From Glomus cerebriforme (taxonomy: Eukaryota > Glomeromycota > Glomeromycetes > Glomerales > Glomeraceae): DNA of 28,315 nt. The stretch lies in the NCBI GenBank assembly GCA_003550305.1, contig QKYT01000021.1, positions 180,108-208,422 of the forward strand. The letters run 5' to 3'. Below are positions 20,160 to 28,315 of this stretch, in pieces. The position numbers and the translations under genes were made by a program. The notes beneath the pieces are model-generated. The model was not told the DNA's origin and ran no database searches. It saw only the letters and a list, made by a program, of their open reading frames with translations. Position 1 is the first letter of the stretch. Every line of letters starts with the position of its first letter.

Positions 20160-20571
20160 TTTAAATGATGGCTTTCTTCACAAAACTATGCCGCGCCAGC
20201 CGCGGTACTTATTAAATGATAATGTCACCGATGATACTGGTGAAATTTTTAATCTTTAACCTGAATTAAATGATGCTACTAGTTTATAATAAGAAACAAA
20301 TTGTCTTTTTTTGTATAATATATATTGTTAAACGGTTTACGTAATATTGATAAGGTGAAGGAATTAATAAATAATACTAATAACAGATGACAATAAATTA
20401 TATTACTTAATCTATAATATTTTTAAAAAAATACATAAAATAAATAAATAAATAATCTTTATAAAAAAAATTAATGAAACCAAATTCATCATTCGACAAT
20501 AAATAAGAATCCTTATTAGATTAAAATTCTAATAGAAATTCTAATCATAATTTTGATTCTAAACTAACGAA
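20160..20571. other. Intergenic stretch beside the retroelement
   Basis: A short G+C-rich patch (GCCGCGCCAGCCGCGG near 20190-20205) and a weak hairpin (CACC..GGTG near 20227-20243), then AT-rich DNA. No gene recognised. Confidence 0.4.
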
Positions 20572-20823
20572 TTGGAGGCCTACAAAATTATTAATATTAA
20601 CTTTCAAAATAAAATTCATTTCGATGTCCCGAATTTGCTTGGGTATGTTGTGGGAAAATCTATATCCGAAAAAGTTTTGTTGGTTACTCATCCTTTACAA
20701 CCTGCTGTAAATACTAAATGTATTCCAGAATTAATAATTTCTACTTGCAATTCTTGTAAAAACTCATCTATCTACACGATAGATACATTTTTCCACACCT
20801 TTTGTTATATCAAAAGAAATTAA
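20572..20823 (+). other. Unassigned open frame without ATG
   Basis: A frame beginning with TTG, open for 83 codons to TAA. It encodes a plausible globular sequence: LLGYVVGKSISEKVLLVTHP followed by a Cys pair (STCNSCK). There is no ATG start and no clear splice acceptor. It may be an exon or a relic of a gene or transposon; I recognise no family. Its G+C content is a little above the flanks. Confidence 0.3.
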
Positions 20824-21442
20824 TTCTGTTCCTTTACTCAATAGGAAACATTTATCACCTATTTATCTTCACTATTCCTTAGGAAAACAGTAATAATACA
20901 GAACTTCATCAGACATGATCAATTATCCTCGTAAGTCGTAATGTCAGAACAGTGTCAGAGCAATGGCAGTTTGGTAGCGATACTGCAATAACAAGCACAT
21001 TAATGATCAATGTTTATTAAATAACGATTTTAACAAACTAAATAAAAGTAAAAATATAAAGTTTAAACAAGTTAAAATTTTTTAGATCATACATTATCTC
21101 AACAAAATGATCATATTGAGTTAAAAGACACATTCTCTTTTTATTTTGTATCGATTTAGGCAACATTTGATTTTGAACAATACTTAATTTTCTTGTTTGA
21201 CATTAAAAATTATTTTAACTTATAATATAAATTCATATTTTGTCAGTATATTTAATATTTGGAATGTTTCTTTCAAGATTTGATTTCGTCACTTAATGTA
21301 GAGTCTCACAAAATCGGAACGATCTCTTGAGTATAAAGTTCTAATTTTAAAAGGTCGAATTTCATTTTAATGTAGTACAATTTCTGAAGTGGATTTTTTT
21401 TTCCTTTCAGTTGTTTTTTCTTAAAAAAAAAGATAAATTATT
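20824..21442. other. AT-rich intergenic stretch
   Basis: No exon or RNA gene recognised. The last part is T-rich, like the upstream region of the kinase gene at 15038. Confidence 0.5.
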
Positions 21443-21672
21443 ATGACGCAAGATTTATCTGAACTCATTAAGAATTATCAACCTATCATTCCATCAACTT
21501 ATAATGATATAAATAATCCTGTATATGAAGAAATAAACCTTAATAAAAAACTTACTGAAGATTTAAAAATTTCTGATCAATTAAGGAACAAATACGAAAT
21601 TTTGGGAAAATATTATAATCATATTAATAATATTTAAGTGAAAAACAAGAATTGATAAAAAACAATTGTTGA
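21443..21672 (+). pseudogene. Relic of a kinase-family N terminus
   Basis: ATG at 21443 opens a 64-codon frame (MTQDLSELIKNYQPII ... KYYNHINNI) that stops at TAA 21635-21637. One base away, from 21631, the next frame gives YLSEKQELIKNNC and a TGA. The pair lines up with the N terminus of the kinase at 15038, where a similar hydrophilic stretch is followed by YLTEEQKLLIDKLI. The CxxC module and kinase domain do not follow. It is probably a truncated, frameshifted paralogue start. An alternative is a short independent gene. Confidence 0.5.
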
Positions 21673-21998
21673 CTTAAATCAACAAATGATCATATCTCTA
21701 ATCTTTCTTACAATAAAAATAGTAATAGCTTATAATAATTTGCAAATTGATTACTTATTATTTAATACTTTATTGATTAATAAATTGATTTAAAAGATAT
21801 CAAAAGAAAAAAGATGACTTTACATATATTTTAGCTTCTTTAACCTAGATAGATGCACACTAACTAAAATAAATAAAGGGAAAAAAACAAAGTAAATTTC
21901 AATGCTCACCTTAATTCATCATATCTTTTTCACTATACTGTATATTGATCCATGAGATAATTTTAATTGAGATAAACTAATCTAATTTAAATTATAAA
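21673..21998. other. AT-rich intergenic stretch
   Basis: No exon recognised. It may contain further decayed kinase-family sequence too diverged to call. Confidence 0.45.
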
Positions 21999-21999
21999 T

Positions 22000-22190
22000 A
22001 AGCTGCAACCTCATGACCAGCCGGAAGACATGGGCATATGCTATGGGTTCGTCACGTTTCCAACGAACCAAGGTCGTCTACAGTTGCAAAGTTGCAACTA
22101 GCCCTAGTGGAAGGCCCCCTTTTACCCTACCGCCACTAGTAACTTTCGGGTAAAGGTAGAAACTATCCTAAGTGGTAGAATATAGGGTGA
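22000..22190. repeat. Compact G+C-richer segment with three perfect hairpins
   Basis: Within strongly AT-rich DNA, this segment has near-balanced composition and three perfect 7-bp inverted repeats: GGTTCGT/ACGAACC (22046-22052 with 22063-22069), GTTGCAA/TTGCAAC (22083-22098, 2-base loop) and CTAGTGG/CCACTAG (22104-22110 with 22133-22139). A 46-codon frame (ATG 22013 to TAA 22151) runs through it. It could be a structured non-coding RNA, a SINE-like dispersed repeat, or a tiny gene. I favour a dispersed structured repeat. Confidence 0.5.
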
Positions 22191-23040
22191 TACTTACCTA
22201 TCTACTAAAAATCACATTTGAAATTTAGAACTTGCCGACTTGTAAATCCTAAAAAAAATGAAATACAATTATATAAAGATTATGATTTAACTTACCTAAT
22301 AGAAACAATCCTCACTCAATTTTATTACGGTAAAACTGTAATTTAAAAAAAAAAAATAATGAACATCAATATTATTCAAAATCGTCGTGGACTTATTTAG
22401 TAGTGTGCAATACATCTAGGTTCAAGAATAGCCATTAGTCTTGTAATTTTATTACTGTACTTTAAAAAAATATCTCAGGTCCGTTTTCTTGTTAGACTGA
22501 TGATATTACATTTTTTAATGTTATAATCAATTTAGAAAGAACAAAGTGAGAATAATGAAGAAAAATAGAAAGGAAGAGTATTTAAATGTTGAAAATTTAT
22601 CCTTTTTTTTTTGTGATTTATTATTGTTGATGACTCAATATACAGTATACTGGTTCATAAATATGAGTCAAAATTATAAAATTATACACAATTATTATTG
22701 TGATTAAATTTTAAATTATTTATTAATTACATGTGTATAAAATAATTTTTTTTATTCGATTGATTTGGTTAGTTTGCGTTGCTTGTGTTACTATTCTTAG
22801 CCACTGGAGATATATAAATATAAAATCATTGACTCATCATGTTAATTTATTATCGTATAATTTTTAAATTTGACTCATTTTATATTCTTAATATTCTTAC
22901 TTATATAAATACCCTTTTTTCCAATGTTTCATAGAATTGTTTTTGCTTATATATATTCTAACATGTAACTCTAATTATATTAATATCCATTTTATCTTTT
23001 CTCTATCATTTAATTGTTTTTTTTAAAAAACTACTCTCTA
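22191..23040. other. AT-rich intergenic stretch
   Basis: No gene recognised. The last 80 bases resemble the DNA before the hairpin repeat at 10624 (CATGTA..CTCTAATTA..AATATC), so the duplicated block probably begins here. Confidence 0.5.
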
Positions 23041-23059
23041 ACCTCCTCATAACCCTTAT

Positions 23060-23250
23060 CTTCCTTATACTGTATATGAGATCAGGCAAGGAAAGACCAG
23101 TCAGATAGTCGAGTATCTCCTATCTGGCTGGCTTAGTTCCTTTTTAAATCCTTTTAAACGCCCTTTTAACTTCCTTATACTGTACATGAGGCTTCCTCAT
23201 ATCAGGCAAGGAAAGACCGGTCAGTATCTCCTATCTGGCTGGTTTGGTTT
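23060..23250. repeat. Tandem hairpin repeat, copy 2 (two units)
   Basis: Units start near 23060 and 23170. In the first, CCAGTCAGATAG (23097-23108) pairs with CTATCTGGCTGG (23120-23131) with one G-T pair, leaving an 11-base loop. CTTCCTT and AAGGAA upstream form an outer arm. The second unit has lost part of the loop arm (CCGGTCAGTATCTC). It is closely similar to the array at 10624-10845, in the same orientation. Confidence 0.8.
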
Positions 23251-23399
23251 AGACTAGAATTCCTTCTTATTCTCCTTATATATTGTATTATTTAATTATG
23301 AGCTCATGTAGTACCAATTCCATACAGATAAATATAAATTTGAGAAATTGGAGATTCAATGAATTTCAAAAAGAAATTTGGATTCTTTATAACTCAATC

Positions 23400-24060
23400 A
23401 ATAAGTAGATGATAAAAAAGGCATCAAGAGAATAAAGTACCAAAAAATAGTAAAGTGGTTATGAACATTTTTATTAATAGACAAATAAATTATTGAAGAA
23501 TTCACGAGATCAGTTGGTACAAGGAAAGTTTATTAACTACTTTTTCACTATCGGCTATTGTCCCTTTATCAATCTCTACTTTTACCAATACTATGGAAAA
23601 AATTTTTGACGGGATGCTATGGGATACTATTGAATTGAAAGATTGGGTTATATAAGATGGAAATGATCAAACAAATAAAAATATGAAAACAATAATAACA
23701 ATAATCATATTGCTTTCATGAATGCATGAGTCAAGACTGAGATAAAAATGAATCCAGAAACATTTGAATTAATAATGATATATGAATAAAAAGAAGAAAT
23801 AAGAATAAAAGAAGTAATTAAAAGTTAATAAACACTCCCAAATAATTTACGCATTAGGTAATACAGACTCCATTAATACCATGTTCAACTTAACTGGGAT
23901 TACTAAACCCTTTTTTTAAGAATAGTCAATAGTCTCGATTTTACAAATAAAAAAGTCCTCTCTGATGTCATCTTAAAATTTTTCGTTATGAGAATATAAG
24001 AATATAAAAATTTTATTTGTTTAAGGGTTTAAAAAATTATATTTATTTTAATAACCGTAT
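23400..24060. other. AT-rich intergenic stretch
   Basis: Includes the tail of the duplicated block (GAAATAAGAATAAA near 23804 matches 11040). No exon recognised. Confidence 0.45.
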
Positions 24061-24064
24061 ACAT

Positions 24065-24157
24065 ATGGATCCGAAATTAAGCTCTATCCGAAAACAAGCA
24101 CCAATACCAGAATTACGAGGTTTTGGCCCGCGTTATGTCGAGCTCAGCCAGCATTAG
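24065..24157 (+). other. Short G+C-richer frame, unassigned
   Basis: A 30-codon frame (ATG 24065 to TAG 24155) in a patch richer in G+C (GTTTTGGCCCGCGTTATG). It is too short to assign. It could be a decayed exon or part of a repeat. Confidence 0.25.
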
Positions 24158-24272
24158 GTGCAAAAAAGGGGTGCTCAATTTTGGAACCGTATGGTATTAT
24201 TGGTATATTACACATCTGCATCCCGAATTCACTAATTTCCACCCACATTCCTATTGGTTGGTGACATACAAT

Positions 24273-24699
24273 TAGGGATGACAAAAAGCCTTTATTACGT
24301 AATACATATTTTCAACAAAAATTTAAGCATTTTATTATATAATATATATTAATTTTTCAATAAAATTTAATTTTTTTTCGTCATTTTCGGCTAATATTTT
24401 CTAATTTTTAGGCACTTTATTATATTTTCAACAAAATTATTTAATTTTCGTCATTTCAATAAAATTTATTTAGTTTTCATCACACGAGACATAATTTTAA
24501 AAAGGTTGTTTGCAAAGAGATCATGAAAGGTTGCTTAAAAAGACAAAAAAGGTTATTTATTGATTAAAATATAATTACGCAATTTTATTATAATAATCAT
24601 TCCGATCAATATTTTAAAACAAAAAAAAAAAGTTTTAAAACAATAAAAACTGATTTAAATTGTTTTAAACATCTTGTTTTAAATCACATGCCATCCCTA
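24273..24699. mobile_element. hAT-type MITE, 427 bp, with intact target duplications
   Basis: The left end TAGGGATGACA (24273-24283) and the right end TGCCATCCCTA (24689-24699) are inverted repeats with one mismatch in 11. Identical 8-bp target duplications CATACAAT flank it at 24265-24272 and 24700-24707. An 8-bp duplication and TAGGG/CAGGG-type ends are the hallmark of the hAT superfamily. There is no transposase; the inside is AT-rich, with loosely repeated TTTTCAA..AAAATTTA..CGTCATTT segments. It is a non-autonomous element that depends on a hAT transposase elsewhere. The perfect target duplication suggests insertion relatively recent compared with the decayed relics nearby. Confidence 0.85.
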
Positions 24700-24707
24700 C
24701 ATACAAT

Positions 24708-25209
24708 AGGATTTTATTCACTAAAAAAAAAAAAAATACAGGATTTGATTGGAAAAAATTCATGTAACGTTAATAAATCAATACCTGTAAATTAAAAACA
24801 GGTAAAAATTTTCATTCTATAAATATTCATATTCATAGTATCCTTCTATGTAAATAAAAAAATATATATTATAAAAATAATTTTATAAAACTAATTCGAT
24901 TATGCATAATCTATCATTACATCAATCAAATGATTAATATCAATTGTTGTATTTCAATTGGTCAATATCAAATAACATCAGATATCATAGGAAAATTAAT
25001 AATTATATATTTTTTTTATTGTTGCAAGATCAAATTACATAAAATTAGTAATTAATCAATTGATTAATAGTATAATTTCATGATTCACGGGATACGAATT
25101 ACTGACGTATATGATGCAATTATTAAGTAAAAAAAAAAAAAAGTTTAAATAGCTTGGTTATCATATTTCTGAAAGCAATCCAACAAACTCTCGCTTATTC
25201 AACTGAAAC
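24708..25209. other. Upstream region of the gene at 25210
   Basis: AT-rich, presumably including the promoter. An A-run ends near 25141. No separate gene recognised. Confidence 0.5.
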
Positions 25210-26381
25210 ATGGGAATCCAGAAAAGACGAAAACAGAAAAAAAACGAAAGTGGTAAGCATATCGTTATTCCCTAGAATGTGACCGAAGCTACTAATCATT
25301 ATCGTTTTCGACTTGACAAAATAGAGCAACAACCTGTTCAGCCTGTTGAACAATCTTTTGATCAACTGGTGGAAACACCAATAGAAACATCTAATCCACA
25401 ACCCGTGGAACAAATTGAAAATAGCAACCTAGCTATGGAACAACATTTTTCACCACCCTTTGGAACTGGCCCTCCAAGTAGAGGTTCGAGGTTTACACGA
25501 ACCGGCTGGCCACTCCATCGAATTAACGCACCGTCGCAGAGGATTTTCAAACACGATTACAAATTAGTTGATAATTATGTAAAACCATACCCATTGGAAG
25601 ATGATAGAGAAAGAATTCCTCCTGGAGTTTCTTGTTTCGTACCGTTAAGCAAACCTCATAATGTTCCAAGCGAACGACTCCATGGCCCAGAGTCACCTTG
25701 CTATTATCTCCCACCAGAAAGTACCCTTCCAGATGGTCTGGCCCTCGTTTTCACCAATACCATGCAGCTTAGATTTCCATCAGGCGTACAAGAAGCATGG
25801 CATTTCCATATGTTTCCAACAAGAGCTATGACGATCCAAGAATTCTCTCAGATGATAAAAAATATTAACTGGTTCCCGTGTAATGTCAAAGCCAATGCGG
25901 TGCCAGACGAACTGGTCAATGGTGATGATGACATCGATCATTTAAAGGACATGGAAATTATTGGGTTGTATCTCCTTATGGTCCTGTGGTATGATGAACA
26001 GGCCACAGATGCAATTGATCGTCTTCTCGCAAACGAGATACATACGTGGATCTCCATGAAAACCCCATCACTTCAAGATTTACTCTGTGATGAATCTCGT
26101 TCTCTTTATATATTCTCAGCCCTCTCCAGAATAGAAACACAATCGGTAACATTGGAGACGTACCGTGCTATTATCTTGGATCATTTAGAGGATAAATTCG
26201 GCTGGAATGAGTGTGATTTTTCTGATTCTAAGGTTGGTGTTAAGGTCTAGCATTCTTAATTGTACAATATTAACATTCTTTGTTCTTCTTGTAGGATTGT
26301 AAAATCGATAAAATCGATGAACCAAGCGGGAATGAATCTTCTAGTGAGAGTGTTCTCAGACACAAACAAATGATTCTTTAG
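25210..26381 (+). CDS. Spliced 345-residue protein, faint Tse2-like ADP-ribosyltransferase pattern
   Basis: Exon 1: 25210-25252 from ATG, 14 codons plus one base, very basic. Intron 25253-25324 starts GTAAGC, has a TACTAAT branch point about 30 bases before its end, and ends AATAG (72 bp). Exon 2: 25325-26232. Intron 26233-26294 starts GTTGGT (a second donor, 12 bases on, is also in phase) and ends TTGTAG. Exon 3: 26295-26381, TAG. All phases agree, and the splice removes the TAG at 25273. After a Gln/Pro/Glu-rich N-terminal stretch, the middle holds LPDGLALVF (near 25726) and HFHMFPTRAMTIQEF (25801-25845), then W. This resembles the C-terminal half of Tse2-type domains (LPxGL ... H ... P..M..xEF); the match is by eye and weak. 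The rest is mostly helical, acidic and unrecognised. If it is a Tse2 relative, it would be a protein toxin or effector-like enzyme; equally it may be an unrelated lineage-specific protein. No signal peptide is seen. G+C is raised across the exons. Confidence 0.7.
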
Positions 26382-26409
26382 GTATTTTTTACTACCAACA
26401 ATTGTCTAG

Positions 26410-26547
26410 ATAAAAAAGAAAGTTAATTGTAAACCTGTACATTCTCCTCAAAAGATAAAAAAAATTAAGTCTAGAAGAATACTGCAACAGATTGCAAAAG
26501 AATCTATTAATCAAGACGATATCTTATGTTATACCCCGTCACACTAA
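26410..26547 (+). CDS. Possible alternative last exon, basic
   Basis: Directly after TTGTCTAG, a frame is open for 45 codons to TAA (26545). It reads IKKKVNCKPVHSPQKIKKIK, then SRRILQQIAKE and a polar end. Joined in phase to exon 2 of the gene at 25210 (end 26232), it would replace exon 3. It cannot follow exon 3, whose TAG comes first. Alternatively it belongs to a small separate gene. A perfect 7-bp hairpin (GTCACAC/GTGTGAC, 26538-26554) has the stop codon as its loop. Confidence 0.4.
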   Translation: MKKKVNCKPVHSPQKIKKIKSRRILQQIAKESINQDDILCYTPSH

Positions 26548-26695
26548 GTGTGACCTATGATAAAGAACATTATAATTTTCCCGATTATATATGTTTACTA
26601 GGATATTTTTATGCTGTTTTTTTCCCAGTGATAAACTTTTTTATAGATTTCAAACAATTTGCCCTTTATTATAAAGATATAAAAATTTACATTGT

Positions 26696-27083
26696 TTATT
26701 CAAATGCTTTAATAATAATTTTTACTATAACATTATTACAATTTTGAATATTAACATTTTTAATATTAATTTGATGGATTTTTGATAATTCTTTTGTTGT
26801 TTTAGGATCTTGTTGTTGTAAAGATGATTGTGTTTTGAGTGGAGTTTGACCTGTTGAATAAGAAATAAAACCTAAAACATATGTAATTTTTGAGTAAATG
26901 TTGAATATTAAAAGTAAAAGCTTACTAAGTTACCTTGATTTTCAGATATATTCTCTCTTAATAGATTTCATTTTGTAACCATATAATTTATAATAAATAT
27001 CGTTAATATCGTTACAATAATATGAAAATTTAATTTTTTTTTAAAAAAATTTTTACTTGAAATTCTTCATTAAGATCATCCAT
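26696..27083 (-). CDS. Partial spliced gene, Gln/Asn-rich C terminus
   Basis: The minus-strand last exon, 26871-26696, starts after TGTTTTAG and ends with TAA (26698-26696). It reads SYSTGQTPLKTQSSLQQQ, then TTKELSKIHQINIKN and VNIQNCNNVIVKIIIKAFE. The preceding piece ends at a donor CAAG|GTAACT (exon end 26934, intron 62 bp), with phase agreement, and reads LLRENISENQ. A further possible start, ATG 27083 (DDLNEEFQ, then GT at 27056), is near but does not join in phase with what I can place. Start and intermediate exons are therefore uncertain. No family is recognised. Confidence 0.35.
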
Positions 27084-27540
27084 ATTTCTTTTTTTTTGGG
27101 AATAAGAAGCAAACATTTTTTTTTCTTTGTTGAACATTTGTTATGTGTAAAAGTTTTCGCTAGTTCCCTTATTTTTATTTTATTAATGAAGTGGTCTAAA
27201 TAAAACTTTGATTGCAAAATACAGTAAATACTTTTCACTGCACAAAAGTTTTTACCTTTTCTTTTCTAATAAATTTTTTAATATCAAACTATTTGTAATG
27301 AAGGCAATTTGCTCTCAAAATTTTTAAAGTAAGCTCCTTTTTTGCTTCTTTTTTTTTTGAAAAGAATTTGTGCATAAATGTAAGATTCATTTTTTGTCCT
27401 TAATTTGTTTTCTTTTTCCTTCTTTAGCAAAATATACTTGTGATACTTGTGAAACTTGTAGAACTTCACAATATATAGCACTTTTTTTTCTTCTGTTACA
27501 ACAATAATAGCAAAATATCTCAGCAAAATGTCTCAAAATT
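27084..27540. other. Homopolymer-rich stretch with overlapping minus-strand frames
   Basis: Several minus-strand frames here are Lys-rich because of long A-runs (for example around QVSQVSQVYFAKEGKRK near 27470-27415). None can be placed confidently in a gene. They may be upstream exons of the partial gene at 26696. Confidence 0.3.
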
Positions 27541-27555
27541 AAGGGTGCAAACTTA

Positions 27556-27590
27556 ATGATGTGACATAACATTAAGTTACATCACATCAT
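27556..27590. repeat. 15-bp inverted repeat
   Basis: ATGATGTGACATAAC (27556-27570) and GTTACATCACATCAT (27576-27590) pair at 13 of 15 positions around a 5-base loop. Related fragments (GATGTAACT, ATATAACTTATAAC, CATAACT) follow over the next 100 bases. Confidence 0.7.
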
Positions 27591-27696
27591 AGACATATGT
27601 TAGACATAGTAACTCAAAGAATATTTGATGTAACTACTAAGGATATAACTTATAACATATGCCATAACTAAAGAAATTGACAAAATATAATATAAC

Positions 27697-27720
27697 ACAT
27701 GACATGACATGACATGACAT
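27697..27720. repeat. ACATG pentanucleotide microsatellite
   Basis: Nearly five consecutive copies of ACATG directly downstream of the inverted repeat. Confidence 0.85.
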
Positions 27721-27938
27721 AAAATTGTAATCAAAATATATTTTTATATTAATATAATAAAATACTACTTATGAATTTATGATTGAAAGCAATAAGATCA
27801 AAATCCATATTTCCATTTCTTTCATTTATATTATTATTATTTTCTAAATCTTTTTATATTGTTAAATGATTGTGAAAGATCAATAAATCTTCCAATACTA
27901 AATTAGTATGTGTGTTTGTGTCTCTCTAGAATGTTAAT

Positions 27939-28016
27939 AGTCCAGTCCAGTCAGTCTTAGTCAGAACCAGATTGCAAACTGGGACTGATCGGTCCTATAA
28001 GACCACAATCTGGACT
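27939..28016. repeat. Nested inverted repeats
   Basis: AGTCCAG (27939-27945) pairs with CTGGACT (28010-28016), CCAGATTG (27967-27974) pairs with CAATCTGG (28006-28013), and GGAC/GTCC closes an inner near-palindrome (27982-27995). The outer two arms compete for the same right half. The segment is G+C-richer than its flanks. It is possibly a small foldback element; no target duplication was found. Confidence 0.6.
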
Positions 28017-28040
28017 GCAATCCTAATATGATTAACATGA

Positions 28041-28066
28041 TTTTTTATTTTTATTTTTATTTTTAT
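28041..28066. repeat. TTTTA microsatellite
   Basis: Consecutive ATTTTT/TTTTA units in AT-rich DNA. N bases occur nearby at 28116 and 28147. Confidence 0.8.
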
Positions 28067-28315
28067 CGAAGAACAGCAAAACTACAGGTAAGTTATATAA
28101 AATAGAGTATAAACTNGAAAAATAATATATGCTACACTGTCGATATNTCTAGACATTTGATAGTCCTGACTGCCGGCTACTAAGTAACATGAAGTAGCAT
28201 TGGCTACATGATCTACGATAAAGGAAGAGAAGAAAAATTTGATACATTTAAGTGAAAATAAGAACTAAAATAATAAAACTGTTCTATAATTATATAAAAT
28301 ATTAAAGGGTAAAAA

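Noticed and set aside
25279..25324. GTG-initiated longer start for the gene at 25210
   Set aside because: This stretch lies inside the proposed 72-bp intron, with a TACTAAT branch point and phase-matched splice sites to an upstream ATG.
25195..25550. Minus-strand frames opposite the gene at 25210
   Set aside because: They are shadows of the plus-strand gene, which has phase-matched introns and a branch-point sequence.
26526..26747. 73-codon plus-strand frame
   Set aside because: It overlaps a better supported minus-strand exon; a faint Sel1-like look (LLGYFYA) is not enough.
27284..27572. Two overlapping Lys-rich minus-strand frames
   Set aside because: They depend on long A-runs; neither joins in phase to the exon at 26871-26696.

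Overview
This window looks like nuclear DNA of a Glomeromycotina (arbuscular mycorrhizal) fungus, most likely Rhizophagus or a close relative. The evidence is a strongly AT-rich background with long A/T runs, short GT-AG introns (about 60-110 bp), and gene families expanded in these fungi: a tyrosine-kinase-like kinase with CxxC repeats at its N terminus, Sel1-type sequence, BTB-BACK and TLDc domains, and a non-LTR retroelement RNase H. The assignment rests on recognised protein patterns, not on a database search. Ambiguous bases (near 2175-2202, in the kinase gene, near 28116 and 28147) mark a draft assembly, so single-base frameshifts in homopolymers may be sequencing errors.

Layout. 1-2300: an AACCGGTTAATT palindromic repeat and two decayed coding relics (+ strand near 934-1218, - strand near 1745-2023). 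2956-4143 (+): a spliced gene for a 363-residue nuclear-looking protein of unknown function. 4789-5832 (-): a 347-residue multi-pass membrane protein, convergent with it. 6391-6875 (-): a frameshifted BACK-domain relic of a BTB protein. 6.9-10.1 kb: no convincing gene. 10.15-11.1 kb: a purine-rich strand and a tandem hairpin repeat duplicated near 23 kb. 11.65-12.0 kb (+): small exons encoding a basic, NLS-like peptide. 12.53-13.07 kb (+): a broken TLDc domain. 13.6-14.26 kb (-): possible exons of a Cys-rich protein.

15.04-16.96 kb (+): the kinase gene, in at least four exons, with a duplicated N-terminal CxxC module and two apparent 1-base frameshifts, followed by a decayed Sel1-type relic. 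17.8-18.4 kb: a tRNA-like A/B-box stretch and another stop-riddled relic. 18.5-20.1 kb (-): the 3' half of a LINE-type retroelement, with a dead RNase H and a zinc-knuckle. 21.4 kb: a relic of the kinase-family N terminus. 22.0-22.2 kb: a compact GC-richer segment with three hairpins. 24273-24699: a 427-bp hAT-type MITE with perfect 8-bp target duplications. 25.21-26.38 kb (+): a spliced 345-residue protein with a faint Tse2-like pattern and a possible alternative last exon. 26.7-27.6 kb (-): fragments of another spliced gene. The right end carries inverted repeats and microsatellites.

There is no operon-like logic here: genes are separate, spliced and interspersed with decayed copies. The main theme is gene-family birth and death. 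BTB/BACK, TLDc, kinase and Sel1 modules survive as fragments, and many in-frame stops sit where CAA, CAG, CGA or TGG could once have stood, which would fit decay by cytosine deamination. The genes most likely to be intact are the nuclear-looking protein (2956-4143), the membrane protein (4789-5832) and the spliced gene at 25210; the kinase may be a fourth if its frameshifts are sequencing errors.
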